From NCBI RefSeq assembly GCF_000426285.1, contig NZ_AUFB01000038.1, positions 1 through 35,433 of the forward strand: 35,433 bases of DNA, in the 5' to 3' direction. The position numbers and the translations under genes are program-made. The notes below the pieces were generated by a model. The model was not told where the DNA came from. It saw only the letters and a program-made list of their open reading frames with translations, and searched no databases. Positions within the stretch are counted from its first letter, which is position 1. Each line of letters opens with the position of its first letter. Shown in pieces: positions 25,417-34,404 of the stretch. The stretch is from Rhizobium leucaenae USDA 9039. GTDB taxonomy: Bacteria > Pseudomonadota > Alphaproteobacteria > Rhizobiales > Rhizobiaceae.

Positions 25417-26148
25417 ATGTCAATACTCGCCAAACACCAGATCATCGAGAAAAATGCTACCCTTCTGCTTGTCGGGTCGCTGTTGGTGGTCAGCATTGGC
25501 GGCATCGTCGAGATCGCGCCGCTGTTCTATCTCCAGAACACGATCGAGAAGGTGGAAGGCATGCGCCCGTACACGCCTCTCGAGCTGGCCGGGCGCAATA
25601 TCTACATCCGCGAAGGCTGCTATCTCTGCCATAGCCAGATGATCCGACCGTTCCGCGACGAAGTGGAGCGTTACGGCCATTATTCGCTCGCCGCCGAGTC
25701 CATGTATGACCATCCGTTCCAGTGGGGCTCGAAGCGCACGGGACCGGATCTGGCGCGTGTCGGCGGTCGTTATTCCAATGAGTGGCACGTCCAGCATCTG
25801 TCCAACCCGCGCGAGGTGGTGCCGGAGTCGATCATGCCTACTTACGCCTTTCTCAAGGAGAGGGAGGTCACGGTTAAGGATATCGGCATGGATCTCAAGG
25901 CGAACGAGGATGTCGGCGTACCCTATAGCCAAGACATGCTGGCGAATGCGGAAGCCGACATGCGGGCGCAAGCCGATCCAAACGCAAATACGACGGATCT
26001 GCTGGCGCGATATCCGAAAGCGAAGGTCGGCGATTTCGATGGCGATGCCGCCAGGCTGACCGAGGTGGACGCGCTCGTCGCATATCTGCAAATGCTCGGA
26101 ACGCTGGTTGATTTCTCGACTTACGACGATGCCACCGGCTATCGCTGA
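25417..26148 (+). CDS. fixO: FixO, cbb3 oxidase monohaem cytochrome c subunit (243 aa)
   Basis: An N-terminal membrane anchor (NATLLLVGSLLVVSIGGIVE) is followed by a periplasmic cytochrome c with the haem site GCYLCHSQMIRPFRDE and the axial methionine region ESIMPTYAFL. It passes electrons to FixN. It is located between fixN and fixQ with minimal spacing, as in all rhizobial fixNOQP operons. Confidence 0.97.
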   Translation: MSILAKHQIIEKNATLLLVGSLLVVSIGGIVEIAPLFYLQNTIEKVEGMRPYTPLELAGRNIYIREGCYLCHSQMIRPFRDEVERYGHYSLAAESMYDHPFQWGSKRTGPDLARVGGRYSNEWHVQHLSNPREVVPESIMPTYAFLKEREVTVKDIGMDLKANEDVGVPYSQDMLANAEADMRAQADPNANTTDLLARYPKAKVGDFDGDAARLTEVDALVAYLQMLGTLVDFSTYDDATGYR

Positions 26149-26157
26149 GGTGCCTCC

Positions 26158-26310
26158 GTGGAAACATACACTGCAATGCGTCACTTCGCCGACAGTTGGG
26201 GGCTCCTCGCACTGGCCTTGTTTTTCGTGGGGGCTATAGCCTTCACGCTCCGGCCAGGCAGCAAAAAAGGCGCCAACGAAGCCGCTGACATACCTTTAAA
26301 GGACGATTGA
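26158..26310 (+). CDS. fixQ: FixQ, small cbb3 oxidase subunit (50 aa)
   Basis: A 50-residue frame starting with GTG encodes METYTAMRHFADSWGLLALA, then a membrane segment (LFFVGAIAFTL) and a short basic to acidic tail ending PLKDD. Size, single helix and position between fixO (9 bases upstream) and fixP (1 base downstream) identify it as FixQ (CcoQ), which stabilises the oxidase. AGG lies a few bases before the GTG. Confidence 0.93.
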   Translation: METYTAMRHFADSWGLLALALFFVGAIAFTLRPGSKKGANEAADIPLKDD

Positions 26311-26311
26311 G

Positions 26312-27175
26312 ATGTCGGACAAACCTATAGACGAACTCAGCGGCGTCGAAACAACGGGCCATGAGTGGGACGGCATCCGCGAACTCAACAATCCCATGCC
26401 CCGATGGTGGGTGTGGACATTCTATGCCACGATCCTCTGGGCCGTCGGCTATGCCATCGCCTATCCCTCCATACCCCTGATCAGGGATACCACCAAAGGA
26501 CTGATCGGGTTCTCAAGCCGGGCTGAACTGCAGCACGAAATGAACAACGCCAAGATTGAGCAGGCTCGCCTCGATGTTCTGATCGCCGCGAAATCCGTTG
26601 AAGAAATCGATGCCGACCCAACGCTGCGTGAGTTTGCAATTGCAGGCGGCGCCTCGGCCTTCAAGGTCAATTGCGCGCCGTGTCATGGCTCCGGTGCCAC
26701 CGGCGCTCCGGGGTTTCCCAATCTAAACGACGACGATTGGCTATGGGGCGGCAGTCTTCCCGCCATTCAACAGACAATCGCTCATGGCATCCGCTTCGAT
26801 GCCGATCCCGAGACGCATGTCTCTGAGATGCCCGCCTTCGGTGATGTACTCGAACGCACCCAGATACGCCAGGTAGCCGCTTACATTTGGGCCTTGACCA
26901 ACACAGTTTCCGATCCGGCAGCGGCCGACGCCGGCAAGCAGGTATTCCTCGACAATTGCGCCGTCTGTCATGGCGAAGACGACAGGGGAAAACAGGAGTT
27001 TGGCGCACCAAATCTCGCCGACGCGATCTGGCTTAAGGGGCGAGGGGAGCAAGCGATCATCCGCCAGGTGACCCTGCCCAAACACGGCGTTATGCCAGCT
27101 TGGTCTGCCCGGCTGGGCGAAACCACCGTGAAGGAGTTGACGGTGTTTGTTCATTCCTTGGGCGGTGGAAAATAG
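26312..27175 (+). CDS. fixP: FixP, cbb3 oxidase dihaem cytochrome c subunit (287 aa)
   Basis: A membrane helix near the N-terminus (RWWVWTFYATILWAVGYAIA) is followed by two cytochrome c domains with haem sites VNCAPCHGSG and NCAVCHGED and their methionine regions VSEMPAFG and HGVMPAWS. FixP accepts electrons from the bc1 complex and passes them to FixO and FixN. AAGGA lies before the ATG and overlaps the end of fixQ. It is the last gene of the fixNOQP operon. Confidence 0.97.
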   Translation: MSDKPIDELSGVETTGHEWDGIRELNNPMPRWWVWTFYATILWAVGYAIAYPSIPLIRDTTKGLIGFSSRAELQHEMNNAKIEQARLDVLIAAKSVEEIDADPTLREFAIAGGASAFKVNCAPCHGSGATGAPGFPNLNDDDWLWGGSLPAIQQTIAHGIRFDADPETHVSEMPAFGDVLERTQIRQVAAYIWALTNTVSDPAAADAGKQVFLDNCAVCHGEDDRGKQEFGAPNLADAIWLKGRGEQAIIRQVTLPKHGVMPAWSARLGETTVKELTVFVHSLGGGK

Positions 27176-27328
27176 AAAAGAAAAATCACGAATTCACGTG
27201 CATCACAATCTTTATGGCCTGATGGCGATACGGTCAGCAGTCGATCACGATCTTGTCTCTCTACGCAATGCGGTTGCGTTCGGACAGCCAGAAAACTTGC
27301 TCGTAGAACTGAAAAAGTTAGCAGCGTT

Positions 27329-27342
27329 TTGATTTCACTCAA
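27329..27342 (+). promoter_or_regulatory. FixK/FNR box of fixGHIS
   Basis: TTGATTTCACTCAA is an exact match to TTGA-N6-TCAA. It lies 209 bases before the fixG start, leaving a leader of about 170 bases, and should drive the fixGHIS operon under low oxygen. Confidence 0.82.
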
Positions 27343-27368
27343 CGATCGCAAGCTAGCAAGCTGCTATT

Positions 27369-27444
27369 CTCCGGGCCTGGAGGACGTCCCTTCGTGCTGT
27401 GGCTCGTAGTTCCTCCGGGCCACACCCCCCTCCCGGAGTGTGGC
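27369..27444 (+). promoter_or_regulatory. Competing hairpins in the fixG leader
   Basis: The leader between the FixK box and fixG contains two perfect 7-bp stems that cannot form together. CTCCGGG (27413-27419) pairs with CCCGGAG (27432-27438), and GCCACAC (27419-27425) pairs with GTGTGGC (27438-27444). A second copy of CTCCGGGCC at 27369-27377 could also pair with CCCGGAG. The second stem is followed by TCTCCTTTT. This could be a switch or attenuator in the leader or simply a repeat remnant; no function is shown. Confidence 0.35.
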
Positions 27445-27551
27445 TCTCCTTTTGATTGAGCCGATAGGCTTGCTTTTTCTCTCCCGGACTTGCGTCGAGA
27501 ACGCTTGGTTCGTCAAATGCAGGATGAGGATCATCAACAGGATGGTATGCG

Positions 27552-29126
27552 ATGATCCTCACCATAGCTCCCATGACAGGTGACGATCGCATCGAACGGA
27601 CAGGCGCCGACGACGTTGGTGTCCGGCGCAACCGTCAGCCGCTTTATGCCGCGCGAAAGAAAGTGTTTCCAAAGCGAGCGCAGGGTCGGTTCCGGCGATT
27701 CAAATGGATCATCATGCTGATCACGCTCGGCATCTACCATCTTTCTCCGTGGATTCGCTGGGACCGAGGTCCATATGCGCCCGACCAGGCGATTCTCATC
27801 GACCTCGCCTCTCGTCGCTTCTTCTTCTTTTTCATCGAGATATGGCCACAGGAGTTCTTCTATGTGGCCGGTCTGCTTGTCATGGCTGGCTTTGGCCTGT
27901 TTCTCGTAACGTCGGCGGTGGGGCGGGCATGGTGTGGTTATGCCTGTCCACAGACGGTATGGGTCGATGTCTTCCTTGTCGTGGAACGCGCGATCGAAGG
28001 TGATCGCAACGCGCGCATGAAACTCGATGCGAGTCCCTGGACACCGGACAAGATTGCAAAGCGGGTCGCCATACATGGCATATGGGTTCTTATCGGCGTC
28101 CTCACAGGCGGCGTATGGATCTTCTATTTCGCGGATGCGCCATCCCTTGCTGTTGCCTTATTCAAGGGCCAGGCGCCGGCCGTCGCCTATGCCACGGTCG
28201 CCCTTCTCACCTCGACCACTTACATTCTTGGCGGGCTGATGAGGGAACAGGTCTGCACCTACATGTGTCCGTGGCCCCGCATCCAGGGCGCGATGCTGGA
28301 CGAAAATTCCCTCGTCGTGACCTACAACGACTGGCGCGGTGAGCCGCGCTCCCGTCACGCCAAAAAAGCCCAAGCGGCGGGCCTGGCTACCGGCGATTGC
28401 GTGGACTGCAACGCTTGCGTTGCCGTCTGTCCGATGGGGATAGATATCCGCGACGGTCAGCAAATGGAATGCATCACCTGCGCCTTGTGCATCGACGCCT
28501 GCGACGGTGTGATGAATAAGCTCGATAAGCCACGCGGCGTGATCTCCTATGCGACGCTAAGCGAGTATGCCGCGAACATGAACCTGGCGACGAATGGTGG
28601 CGCGAGCCCTGTGCAACCGCATCTCGTGCGAAACGCCGATGGCGACTTCATCGAGAATATCCAGCACTTCAACTGGCGCGTGATCTTCAGGCCGCGCGTT
28701 CTTTTCTATGCGGCTGTTTGGGCAGCGATCGGGGTGGCGATGCTCGTGCATTTGGCGCTCCGGGAGCGGCTGGAACTGAACGTGGTTCACGACCGCAATC
28801 CGCAATATGTCCTGGAGTCCGATGGATCGATCCGCAACGGCTATACGCTTCGCGTGCTCAATATGGTGCCGATGCCGAGGAGAATCGATATCCGACTGGA
28901 CGGCGCGGAGGGAGCGACGATGAAGATCCCCGAACTCTCGAAGGAGGAAGGCCGGCACTTCACTGTCGATGTGGATCCGGACGCGGCCACCTCGCTCAAA
29001 GTGTTCGTCACGCAAAAGGCCAAGCCGGAAACAATCAAGGAATTCCTGTTCGTCATAGAGGACGAAAATCATGCGGATCGGGCTACGCACCGGGCCGCCT
29101 TCAACGTGCCGGGAGCGCCGAAATGA
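27552..29126 (+). CDS. fixG: FixG, membrane ferredoxin-like protein for cbb3 assembly (524 aa)
   Basis: FixG (CcoG) reduces copper for the cbb3 oxidase. Membrane helices lie around residues 55-75, 100-125, 175-195, 210-230 and 380-400. WCGYACPQTVW and VCTYMCPWPRIQGAM are conserved CxxxCP motifs. Two ferredoxin 4Fe-4S clusters are carried in DCVDCNACVAVCPMGIDIRD and CITCALCIDACDGV. A periplasmic immunoglobulin-like part forms the last 120 residues. The start at 27552 has no strong Shine-Dalgarno sequence; an in-frame ATG at 27573 is an alternative. The stop overlaps the fixH start. Confidence 0.95.
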   Translation: MILTIAPMTGDDRIERTGADDVGVRRNRQPLYAARKKVFPKRAQGRFRRFKWIIMLITLGIYHLSPWIRWDRGPYAPDQAILIDLASRRFFFFFIEIWPQEFFYVAGLLVMAGFGLFLVTSAVGRAWCGYACPQTVWVDVFLVVERAIEGDRNARMKLDASPWTPDKIAKRVAIHGIWVLIGVLTGGVWIFYFADAPSLAVALFKGQAPAVAYATVALLTSTTYILGGLMREQVCTYMCPWPRIQGAMLDENSLVVTYNDWRGEPRSRHAKKAQAAGLATGDCVDCNACVAVCPMGIDIRDGQQMECITCALCIDACDGVMNKLDKPRGVISYATLSEYAANMNLATNGGASPVQPHLVRNADGDFIENIQHFNWRVIFRPRVLFYAAVWAAIGVAMLVHLALRERLELNVVHDRNPQYVLESDGSIRNGYTLRVLNMVPMPRRIDIRLDGAEGATMKIPELSKEEGRHFTVDVDPDAATSLKVFVTQKAKPETIKEFLFVIEDENHADRATHRAAFNVPGAPK

Positions 29127-29617
29127 GAAGCCAAGTTATCACCGGAGGTCCCTTCACCGGCCGCCATATGCTGATCGTCATTGTTGCGTTCTTCGCCGTG
29201 GTGATCGGAGTGAACGTGACGATGGCAGTTCTCGCTTCCACGAGCTGGAGCGGGCTTGTGGTGGAAAATACCTATGTGGCAAGCCAGGAATTCAACGGCA
29301 AGGCCGCCGCCATGCGTGCTATGGCGAGCAGCGGCATTTCGGGCGATCTGTTACTGCGCCGCGATGTCATTCAGTACGATATTCATAACCGTGACGGGTC
29401 GCCGGCGGTGGTTGACGACGTGACGCTGACGTTCAGAAGGCCCGTGGGCGACCGGGAGGACTTCGCGCTTGCACTGACGAAGACAAGCGAAGGCCATTTC
29501 GAAGCGAAACATCGCATTGAGGGAGGCGACTGGATCGTGGAAACCGTCTCGCGCAGAGACGGTGTCACGGTAATGCATGAGGCTAGGCGCATCGACACGG
29601 CGGAGTTTGGACAATGA
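29123..29617 (+). CDS. fixH: FixH, cbb3 assembly protein (164 aa)
   Basis: A single membrane helix (MLIVIVAFFAVVIGVNVTMA) is followed by a periplasmic domain with TYVASQEFNGKAA and DWIVETVSRRDG, typical of FixH. It works with FixG and FixI in assembly of the cbb3 oxidase. The ATG overlaps the fixG stop (ATGA), and its own stop overlaps the fixI start in the same way, so the three are translationally coupled. Confidence 0.95.
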   Translation: MRSQVITGGPFTGRHMLIVIVAFFAVVIGVNVTMAVLASTSWSGLVVENTYVASQEFNGKAAAMRAMASSGISGDLLLRRDVIQYDIHNRDGSPAVVDDVTLTFRRPVGDREDFALALTKTSEGHFEAKHRIEGGDWIVETVSRRDGVTVMHEARRIDTAEFGQ

Positions 29618-31899
29618 CCTGCTGCACGATGGACGCGGAAAGCGTCATGACAACGAGCAATAGCTGCGCCAGTGCCGAGGAGATCGTCCTCGCCAGCCAT
29701 CCGCTGGGGGAGGGCCTTCGTCAATTGGACCTCAGCGTTCCCGATATGCACTGTGGCGCTTGCATTTCGACCATTGAACGGTCCTTATGCAGGTTACCCT
29801 ATGTAACGCGCGCCCGGGTCAACCTGACTGCGCGGCGGGTCAGTTGCACCTATGTCGAGCACCTTGATAATGCTGTCGTCGATCCGTCGGGTATTCTGTC
29901 CGCGATCACCGAAGCCGGGTACCGGGCGCATATTTTCACTCCCGCCGCGCCCCAGACGAATAGTCTGCGCAATCAATTGCTCTTGGCCGTTGGTGTCTGC
30001 GGCTTTGCCGCAGCCAATATCATGCTGCTCTCGGTATCGGTCTGGTCCGGTGCAGATGCAGCAACGCGAGACCTGTTTCATTGGATTTCCGCGATGATTA
30101 CAGCGCCGGCCCTAATTTATGGCGGCCGTTTCTTTTTTCGATCGGCTTGGAATGCCTTGAAGAATGGGCGCACCAACATGGATGTGCCGATTTCGCTCGC
30201 TGTCACGCTCTCCTATGCCGTATCGTTGTGGGAGACGATCCATCACGGAGAGCATGCATGGTTTGACGCCTCCGTGTCGCTGCTGTTCTTCCTGCTCATT
30301 GGCCGCACGCTCGACCACATCATGCGGCAAAAGGCGCGAGCCGCGGTCAACAGCCTGGCGAGACTTGCGCCACGCGGCGCGCTGGTGATAGCTGCCGATG
30401 GGAGCAAGCGCTACACCGCGATTGAAGATATCAGCATCGGTGATCATGTTTTCATCGCTGCCGGCGAACGCATCCCCGTCGACGGCGCCGTGACCGCAGG
30501 TACGAGCGAGCTGGATCTCTCTATTGTCACGGGCGAAAGTATACCAGTTGCTGTCGCGAACAGCGCGGAGGTGAGATCTGGTGCGATGAACCTCATGGCG
30601 TCATTGACCATTCGCGCGACGAAGACGGCGCAAAACTCGCTGCTTGCGGAAACCATCAACCTTATGGAGGCAGCAGAAGGAGGCAGGGCGCGCTATCGCA
30701 GGGTCGCGGATCGTGCAGCCGGCCTTTACGCTCCGGCGGTTCATTTACTTGCGCTGCTTTCCTTTCTTGCCTGGGGCTCCCTTGGTGGAGATTGGAAGCA
30801 TGCCATGCTTGTCGCCGTCGCGGTGCTGATCATCACTTGTCCTTGCGCGCTTGGTCTAGCAGTGCCGGTCGTCCAGGTTGTTGCCGCAGGCAACCTGTTT
30901 CGCCGCGGCATCATGATCAAGGACGGCTCCGCTTTGGAGCGTCTCGCGGAAATCGATGCCGTCGCGTTTGACAAGACCGGCACGTTGACGATGGGCCAGC
31001 CGCGGCTCGTCGAGATGGTGGATGTGGGGTCGGAGGAAAGGGCGATCGCGGCCGGAATTGCTGCGCATTCCCGCCATCCGCTCTCTCAGGCGTTGCTGCG
31101 GAGTGCCGGCGGCAAGGGGCAACGGTTCGACAGCGTCGTCGAGATACCGGGCGCGGGCCTGGAAGTCGAAACCGCCAGGGGGCTATATCGTCTCGGCCAT
31201 ATGGAGTTCGCTTGTTCGATCCCGCCCCGAGAAGAAAAAGAAGCGGATGACTCGCTCTCCGAGGTCGTTCTGTCGAGGAACGGTATCGCACTTGCCCGAT
31301 TCTATTTCGAAGACACGCTTCGCCCCGGAGTAGCCGTAGCCATTCGTCAGCTCGGTCTTGCAGGGCTGCAGACGATGATCCTGTCTGGCGATCGGCAAGC
31401 CGTCGTCGAGTCGACAGCGCGGCTATTGCATGTGGATCGCTGGATTGCGGAATTGGATCCGAAACAGAAAGTGGAAGAGTGCACACGCTTGGCCGAGGCG
31501 GGCAACAAGGTCATGATGGTTGGTGACGGCATCAACGATGCGCCGGCACTTACGGCGGCGCATGTGTCGATGGCTCCCGCGACTGCGTCCGACATTGGCC
31601 GACAGGCGGCAGACCTGGTTTTCCTGAATGACCGTCTCGACGCGGTTCCGGAGGCGATCTGCGTCGCGCGGCGCGCGGCAGCTTTGATCCGTCAGAACTT
31701 CGCCCTTGCCATCGGTTACAATGTGCTCGCTGTTCCCATCGCTATCGCGGGCTATGCGACGCCGCTTATCGCCGCCGTCGCCATGTCGTCGTCTTCGCTG
31801 ATCGTCGTGACGAATGCATTGCGACTCAACCACTGGAATCGGCGGGAGCAACTTAGGCATGATGGCAAACATGCAGCCTCAGCAGGAGGGTCCATATGA
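29614..31899 (+). CDS. fixI: FixI, copper-transporting P1B-type ATPase (761 aa)
   Basis: An N-terminal heavy-metal-binding domain carries CxxC (C47 and C50 in DMHCGACISTIE). The transport site is CPC (C409 and C411 in ITCPCALGLAVP). The phosphorylation site is D453 in DKTGTLTMG, and the hinge is GDGINDAPAL near residue 637. About eight membrane helices are present. FixI (CcoI) moves copper for the cbb3 oxidase. It overlaps fixH by ATGA at the start and fixS by ATGA at the end. The first residues (MTCCTMDAES) hold two further cysteines. Confidence 0.97.
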   Translation: MTCCTMDAESVMTTSNSCASAEEIVLASHPLGEGLRQLDLSVPDMHCGACISTIERSLCRLPYVTRARVNLTARRVSCTYVEHLDNAVVDPSGILSAITEAGYRAHIFTPAAPQTNSLRNQLLLAVGVCGFAAANIMLLSVSVWSGADAATRDLFHWISAMITAPALIYGGRFFFRSAWNALKNGRTNMDVPISLAVTLSYAVSLWETIHHGEHAWFDASVSLLFFLLIGRTLDHIMRQKARAAVNSLARLAPRGALVIAADGSKRYTAIEDISIGDHVFIAAGERIPVDGAVTAGTSELDLSIVTGESIPVAVANSAEVRSGAMNLMASLTIRATKTAQNSLLAETINLMEAAEGGRARYRRVADRAAGLYAPAVHLLALLSFLAWGSLGGDWKHAMLVAVAVLIITCPCALGLAVPVVQVVAAGNLFRRGIMIKDGSALERLAEIDAVAFDKTGTLTMGQPRLVEMVDVGSEERAIAAGIAAHSRHPLSQALLRSAGGKGQRFDSVVEIPGAGLEVETARGLYRLGHMEFACSIPPREEKEADDSLSEVVLSRNGIALARFYFEDTLRPGVAVAIRQLGLAGLQTMILSGDRQAVVESTARLLHVDRWIAELDPKQKVEECTRLAEAGNKVMMVGDGINDAPALTAAHVSMAPATASDIGRQAADLVFLNDRLDAVPEAICVARRAAALIRQNFALAIGYNVLAVPIAIAGYATPLIAAVAMSSSSLIVVTNALRLNHWNRREQLRHDGKHAASAGGSI

Positions 31900-32174
31900 A
31901 TATGCTGATCTATTTGATCCCGCTGGCATTGTTCATGGGTACGCTCGGGCTGGGAGGCTTTCTGTGGTCGCTAAAGAGCGGACAGTATGATGATTTGGAA
32001 GGGGCTTCGTGGCGCATCTTAGTGAGTGAGGATAATGCGCCCGAGGGGGCGCAACAATCGACAAGCGCCAGTGCAGATGACCCGACGAAACTGCTAAATT
32101 CCCAACTGCCTGGAATCCACAGACGGTCTTACACGAAGAGGTTTTTCCGAAATGATGATTCGAAACCGCGTTGA
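31896..32174 (+). CDS. fixS: FixS, cbb3 maturation protein with long tail (92 aa)
   Basis: The first 45 residues are FixS: MNMLIYLIPLALFMGTLGLG, a membrane helix, then WSLKSGQYDDLEGASWRIL. Normal FixS proteins have about 50-60 residues. Here the frame runs on for a further 40, ending RFFRNDDSKPR, a basic stretch unlike FixS and probably a run-on after loss of the native stop. FixS (CcoS) is needed for haem and copper insertion into the oxidase. Confidence 0.9.
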   Translation: MNMLIYLIPLALFMGTLGLGGFLWSLKSGQYDDLEGASWRILVSEDNAPEGAQQSTSASADDPTKLLNSQLPGIHRRSYTKRFFRNDDSKPR

Positions 32175-32304
32175 ATTGCGCGAGGCTTTCTGCCCGGATA
32201 ATCCAACACGTCTCATGCCAAACGTCATTCAAGTGACTGAAACGTTGCGAAATTGCCACACAAGGCCAGGGTTTGTCTGCGACAGGCAGTCCAATTTTCT
32301 TTAG

Positions 32305-32318
32305 TTGAGCCGCCTCAA
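32305..32318 (+). promoter_or_regulatory. FixK/FNR box of ompW
   Basis: TTGAGCCGCCTCAA is an exact palindromic match to TTGA-N6-TCAA. It lies 65 bases before the ompW start, a good distance for activation at about -41. Confidence 0.78.
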
Positions 32319-32383
32319 ATCCTGACGTGCCAGCCGATGTTACTGCTCCTCGATTCACGAATTTCAGATCGAAGGAGACAAGA

Positions 32384-33064
32384 ATGACTTCCAAGGACAT
32401 CATACGGGTCATCATCGCTACTGCAATATTGGGTATCGTGAGCACCGCGCACGCTGCCGATCTGACGACACCACCAAGTAGGGCTCCCATTCCCGCGGCA
32501 GCCAACAGAAACCCATGGCAGATGCGGCTGCGCGCGCTTGGTGTGATCACTACTGACTCTGGGCGCGTCGACGGCTTGCCGGGTTCGGATCTTTCCTTTT
32601 CGGACACGGTCGTGCCGGAATTCGACATCTCGTATTTCTTCACCGAGAATATCGCCGCTGAACTCATCCTGGGCACAACCTACGCTAAGGTGCATGGCGG
32701 CGGCTCGATTTCAGCGCTCGGCGAGATCGGCAAGACTTGGCTGCTGCCGCCAACGCTCACCCTACAATACCATTTCACCGACCTTGGCGCTTTTCGGCCA
32801 TATGTCGGCGCCGGCCTCAACTATACGCTGTTTTACAACCAGTCGGGAAAAAGTGCTCGCAGCCTTGATGTCAAGAACTCCTTCGGTGTCGCGCTCCAGG
32901 CCGGCTTCGACTATATGATCGACGATCACTGGGGTGTGAACGTCGACGCCAAAAAGATCTTCCTAAGGCCTGATTTCGACGCCAACGTCGGCGGGGCCAA
33001 CGTCAGCGGCAAGGCCAGGCTCGATCCATGGCTGCTTGGCGCGGGCGTAACCTATCGTTTCTAG
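32384..33064 (+). CDS. ompW: OmpW-family outer membrane protein (226 aa)
   Basis: A signal peptide (MTSKDIIRVIIATAILGIVS, cleavage near AHA-AD) precedes an eight-stranded barrel of the OmpW type: NPWQMRLRALGVITTDSG, DISYFFTENIAAELILGTTY, LPPTLTLQYHF, FRPYVGAGLNYTLFY and the C-terminal GAGVTYRF with terminal phenylalanine. OmpW proteins form small hydrophobic channels and in enterics are raised under low oxygen. The start at 32384 is preceded by GAAGGAGACAAG; the open frame extends 19 codons further upstream without family features. A FixK box lies just upstream. Confidence 0.92.
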   Translation: MTSKDIIRVIIATAILGIVSTAHAADLTTPPSRAPIPAAANRNPWQMRLRALGVITTDSGRVDGLPGSDLSFSDTVVPEFDISYFFTENIAAELILGTTYAKVHGGGSISALGEIGKTWLLPPTLTLQYHFTDLGAFRPYVGAGLNYTLFYNQSGKSARSLDVKNSFGVALQAGFDYMIDDHWGVNVDAKKIFLRPDFDANVGGANVSGKARLDPWLLGAGVTYRF

Positions 33065-33295
33065 GCCCTCATAAAATCGCTTGGTGTTTAGCGACTTGCG
33101 TCATCCAAGGCTCGACCAGCGTTTGGATGGCGTTGGCGTTAGTGATGCTGGGTACGTGCATGCCGACTTGGTCATCAACTTTATGAGAAGATCAAGGTCA
33201 ACTCGAAGTGGAGTAACTTGAGAAATGGACAAATTCGCAAGCAAGTCACAGCACCGCCGAGCACCCAAAGAGTTCACTTGAGCCTCGTATCCAGG

Positions 33296-33410
33296 TGCGG
33301 CCCGAATTCTGCTCGTACGAATATCGCACGACATCGACGCCGAGGCGCAAAAGGAGGGGCTGGATTACGTAGTCGCAAATGCCCGTAAGGGGGCGATCTC
33401 TATATGCCTA
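33296..33410 (+). pseudogene. thiC: thiC remnant (C-terminal end)
   Basis: The frame from 33296 reads CGPNSA, corresponding to the CGPKFCSM iron-sulphur region of ThiC. One base later, in another frame, RISHDIDAEAQKEGLDYVV follows, which is close to the ThiC end (RISHDIRAEAQKEG). The rest of thiC is missing upstream; the 230 bases after ompW contain no further ThiC sequence that I can see. This is the normal place of thiC before thiO in rhizobial thiCOSGE operons. Confidence 0.72.
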
Positions 33411-33417
33411 TGGGAGC

Positions 33418-34404
33418 ATGACATTGCGGGTTCTCGTTAAGGGCGCCGGAATTGCCGGCCTAACAGTAGCACGTCAACTGTGCGCGCGCGGCGCTCACGT
33501 AACAGTCTCCGACCCGCATCTTGGATTCGGGCGCTCTGCATCCTGGCTCGCCGGCGGCATGCTGGCGCCCTGGTGCGAGCGGGTAAACGCCGACGAGAGA
33601 GTAATGACGTTGGGGAAAATGGCCGTGGAATGGTGGGATGCCGTCCTGCCCGGCCAAGTCATTCATAAAGGGACACTGGTCGCCGCACCTCAGCGGGATT
33701 CGGGCGAACTCGGCCGCTTTGCGGCCCGTACGTCTGGGTATGAATGGTTGGACGAAGATGGCATAGCCGAGCTGGATCCCGCCCTTGCACAGCGTTTTCG
33801 CAGGGGTCTGTTCTTCCAACATGAAGCTCATCTGAACCCCCGTCAGGCGCTACGGACGTTGAAAGAGCTGCTGTCGGCAGCAGGCGTCGTCTTTACTAGC
33901 GATGATGTGAGCGAAGACGATTTCCCAGATATCGTTGATTGCACCGGTGCTGCCCGCATCGGGCAAAGTCGCGATCTGCGCGGCGTGCGCGGCGAAATGC
34001 TCTATCTGCATACAGAGGAGGTCATGCTCGCCAGGCCTATCCGCCTGCTGCATCCTCGCTTTCCCGTCTATGTCGTCCCTCGCGGCGAAGGCCTGTTTAT
34101 GGTCGGGGCGACGATGATCGAGACGGAATTCGACGGGGCGATCACCGCACGCTCGACGATGGAACTGCTGAACGCAGCCTATACACTGCATCCGGCCTTT
34201 GCGGACGCCACCGTGGTCGAAACTGGCGCCGGCATCCGCCCGGCCTTTCCCGACAATTTTCCGCGCGTGATGCGGGACGGCAGAGTCATCCACGTGAACG
34301 GCCTTTATCGCCACGGTTTTCTGCTGGCGCCCACAATGGCGGCCGAAGCGGCCGATCTCGTCTTTTCCGATCGGACGAAGCAAAGGAGTTTCCAATGCAC
34401 CTGA
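33418..34404 (+). CDS. thiO: ThiO, glycine oxidase of thiamine synthesis (328 aa)
   Basis: A FAD-dependent amine oxidase with the nucleotide-binding start LRVLVKGAGIAGLTVARQL, then GFGRSASWLAGGMLAPWCE and the C-terminal GIRPAFPDNFPRVM and NGLYRHGFLLAP typical of ThiO. It oxidises glycine to the imine used by ThiG for the thiazole ring. The start is placed at 33418 (MTLRVLVKGAG) because the Rossmann motif begins there and GGGAG lies a few bases upstream. It overlaps thiS by 10 bases. It looks intact although its neighbours thiC and thiG are destroyed. Confidence 0.92.
   Translation: MTLRVLVKGAGIAGLTVARQLCARGAHVTVSDPHLGFGRSASWLAGGMLAPWCERVNADERVMTLGKMAVEWWDAVLPGQVIHKGTLVAAPQRDSGELGRFAARTSGYEWLDEDGIAELDPALAQRFRRGLFFQHEAHLNPRQALRTLKELLSAAGVVFTSDDVSEDDFPDIVDCTGAARIGQSRDLRGVRGEMLYLHTEEVMLARPIRLLHPRFPVYVVPRGEGLFMVGATMIETEFDGAITARSTMELLNAAYTLHPAFADATVVETGAGIRPAFPDNFPRVMRDGRVIHVNGLYRHGFLLAPTMAAEAADLVFSDRTKQRSFQCT

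Noticed and set aside
24543..25505. 320-codon minus-strand frame opposite fixN and fixO.
   Set aside because: Antisense shadow of strongly coding DNA; no domain or ribosome-binding site.
27413..27444. H-type pseudoknot formed by both stems of the fixG leader at once.
   Set aside because: The stems share bases and leave no loop to cross the 7-bp stem, so they are better seen as alternatives.
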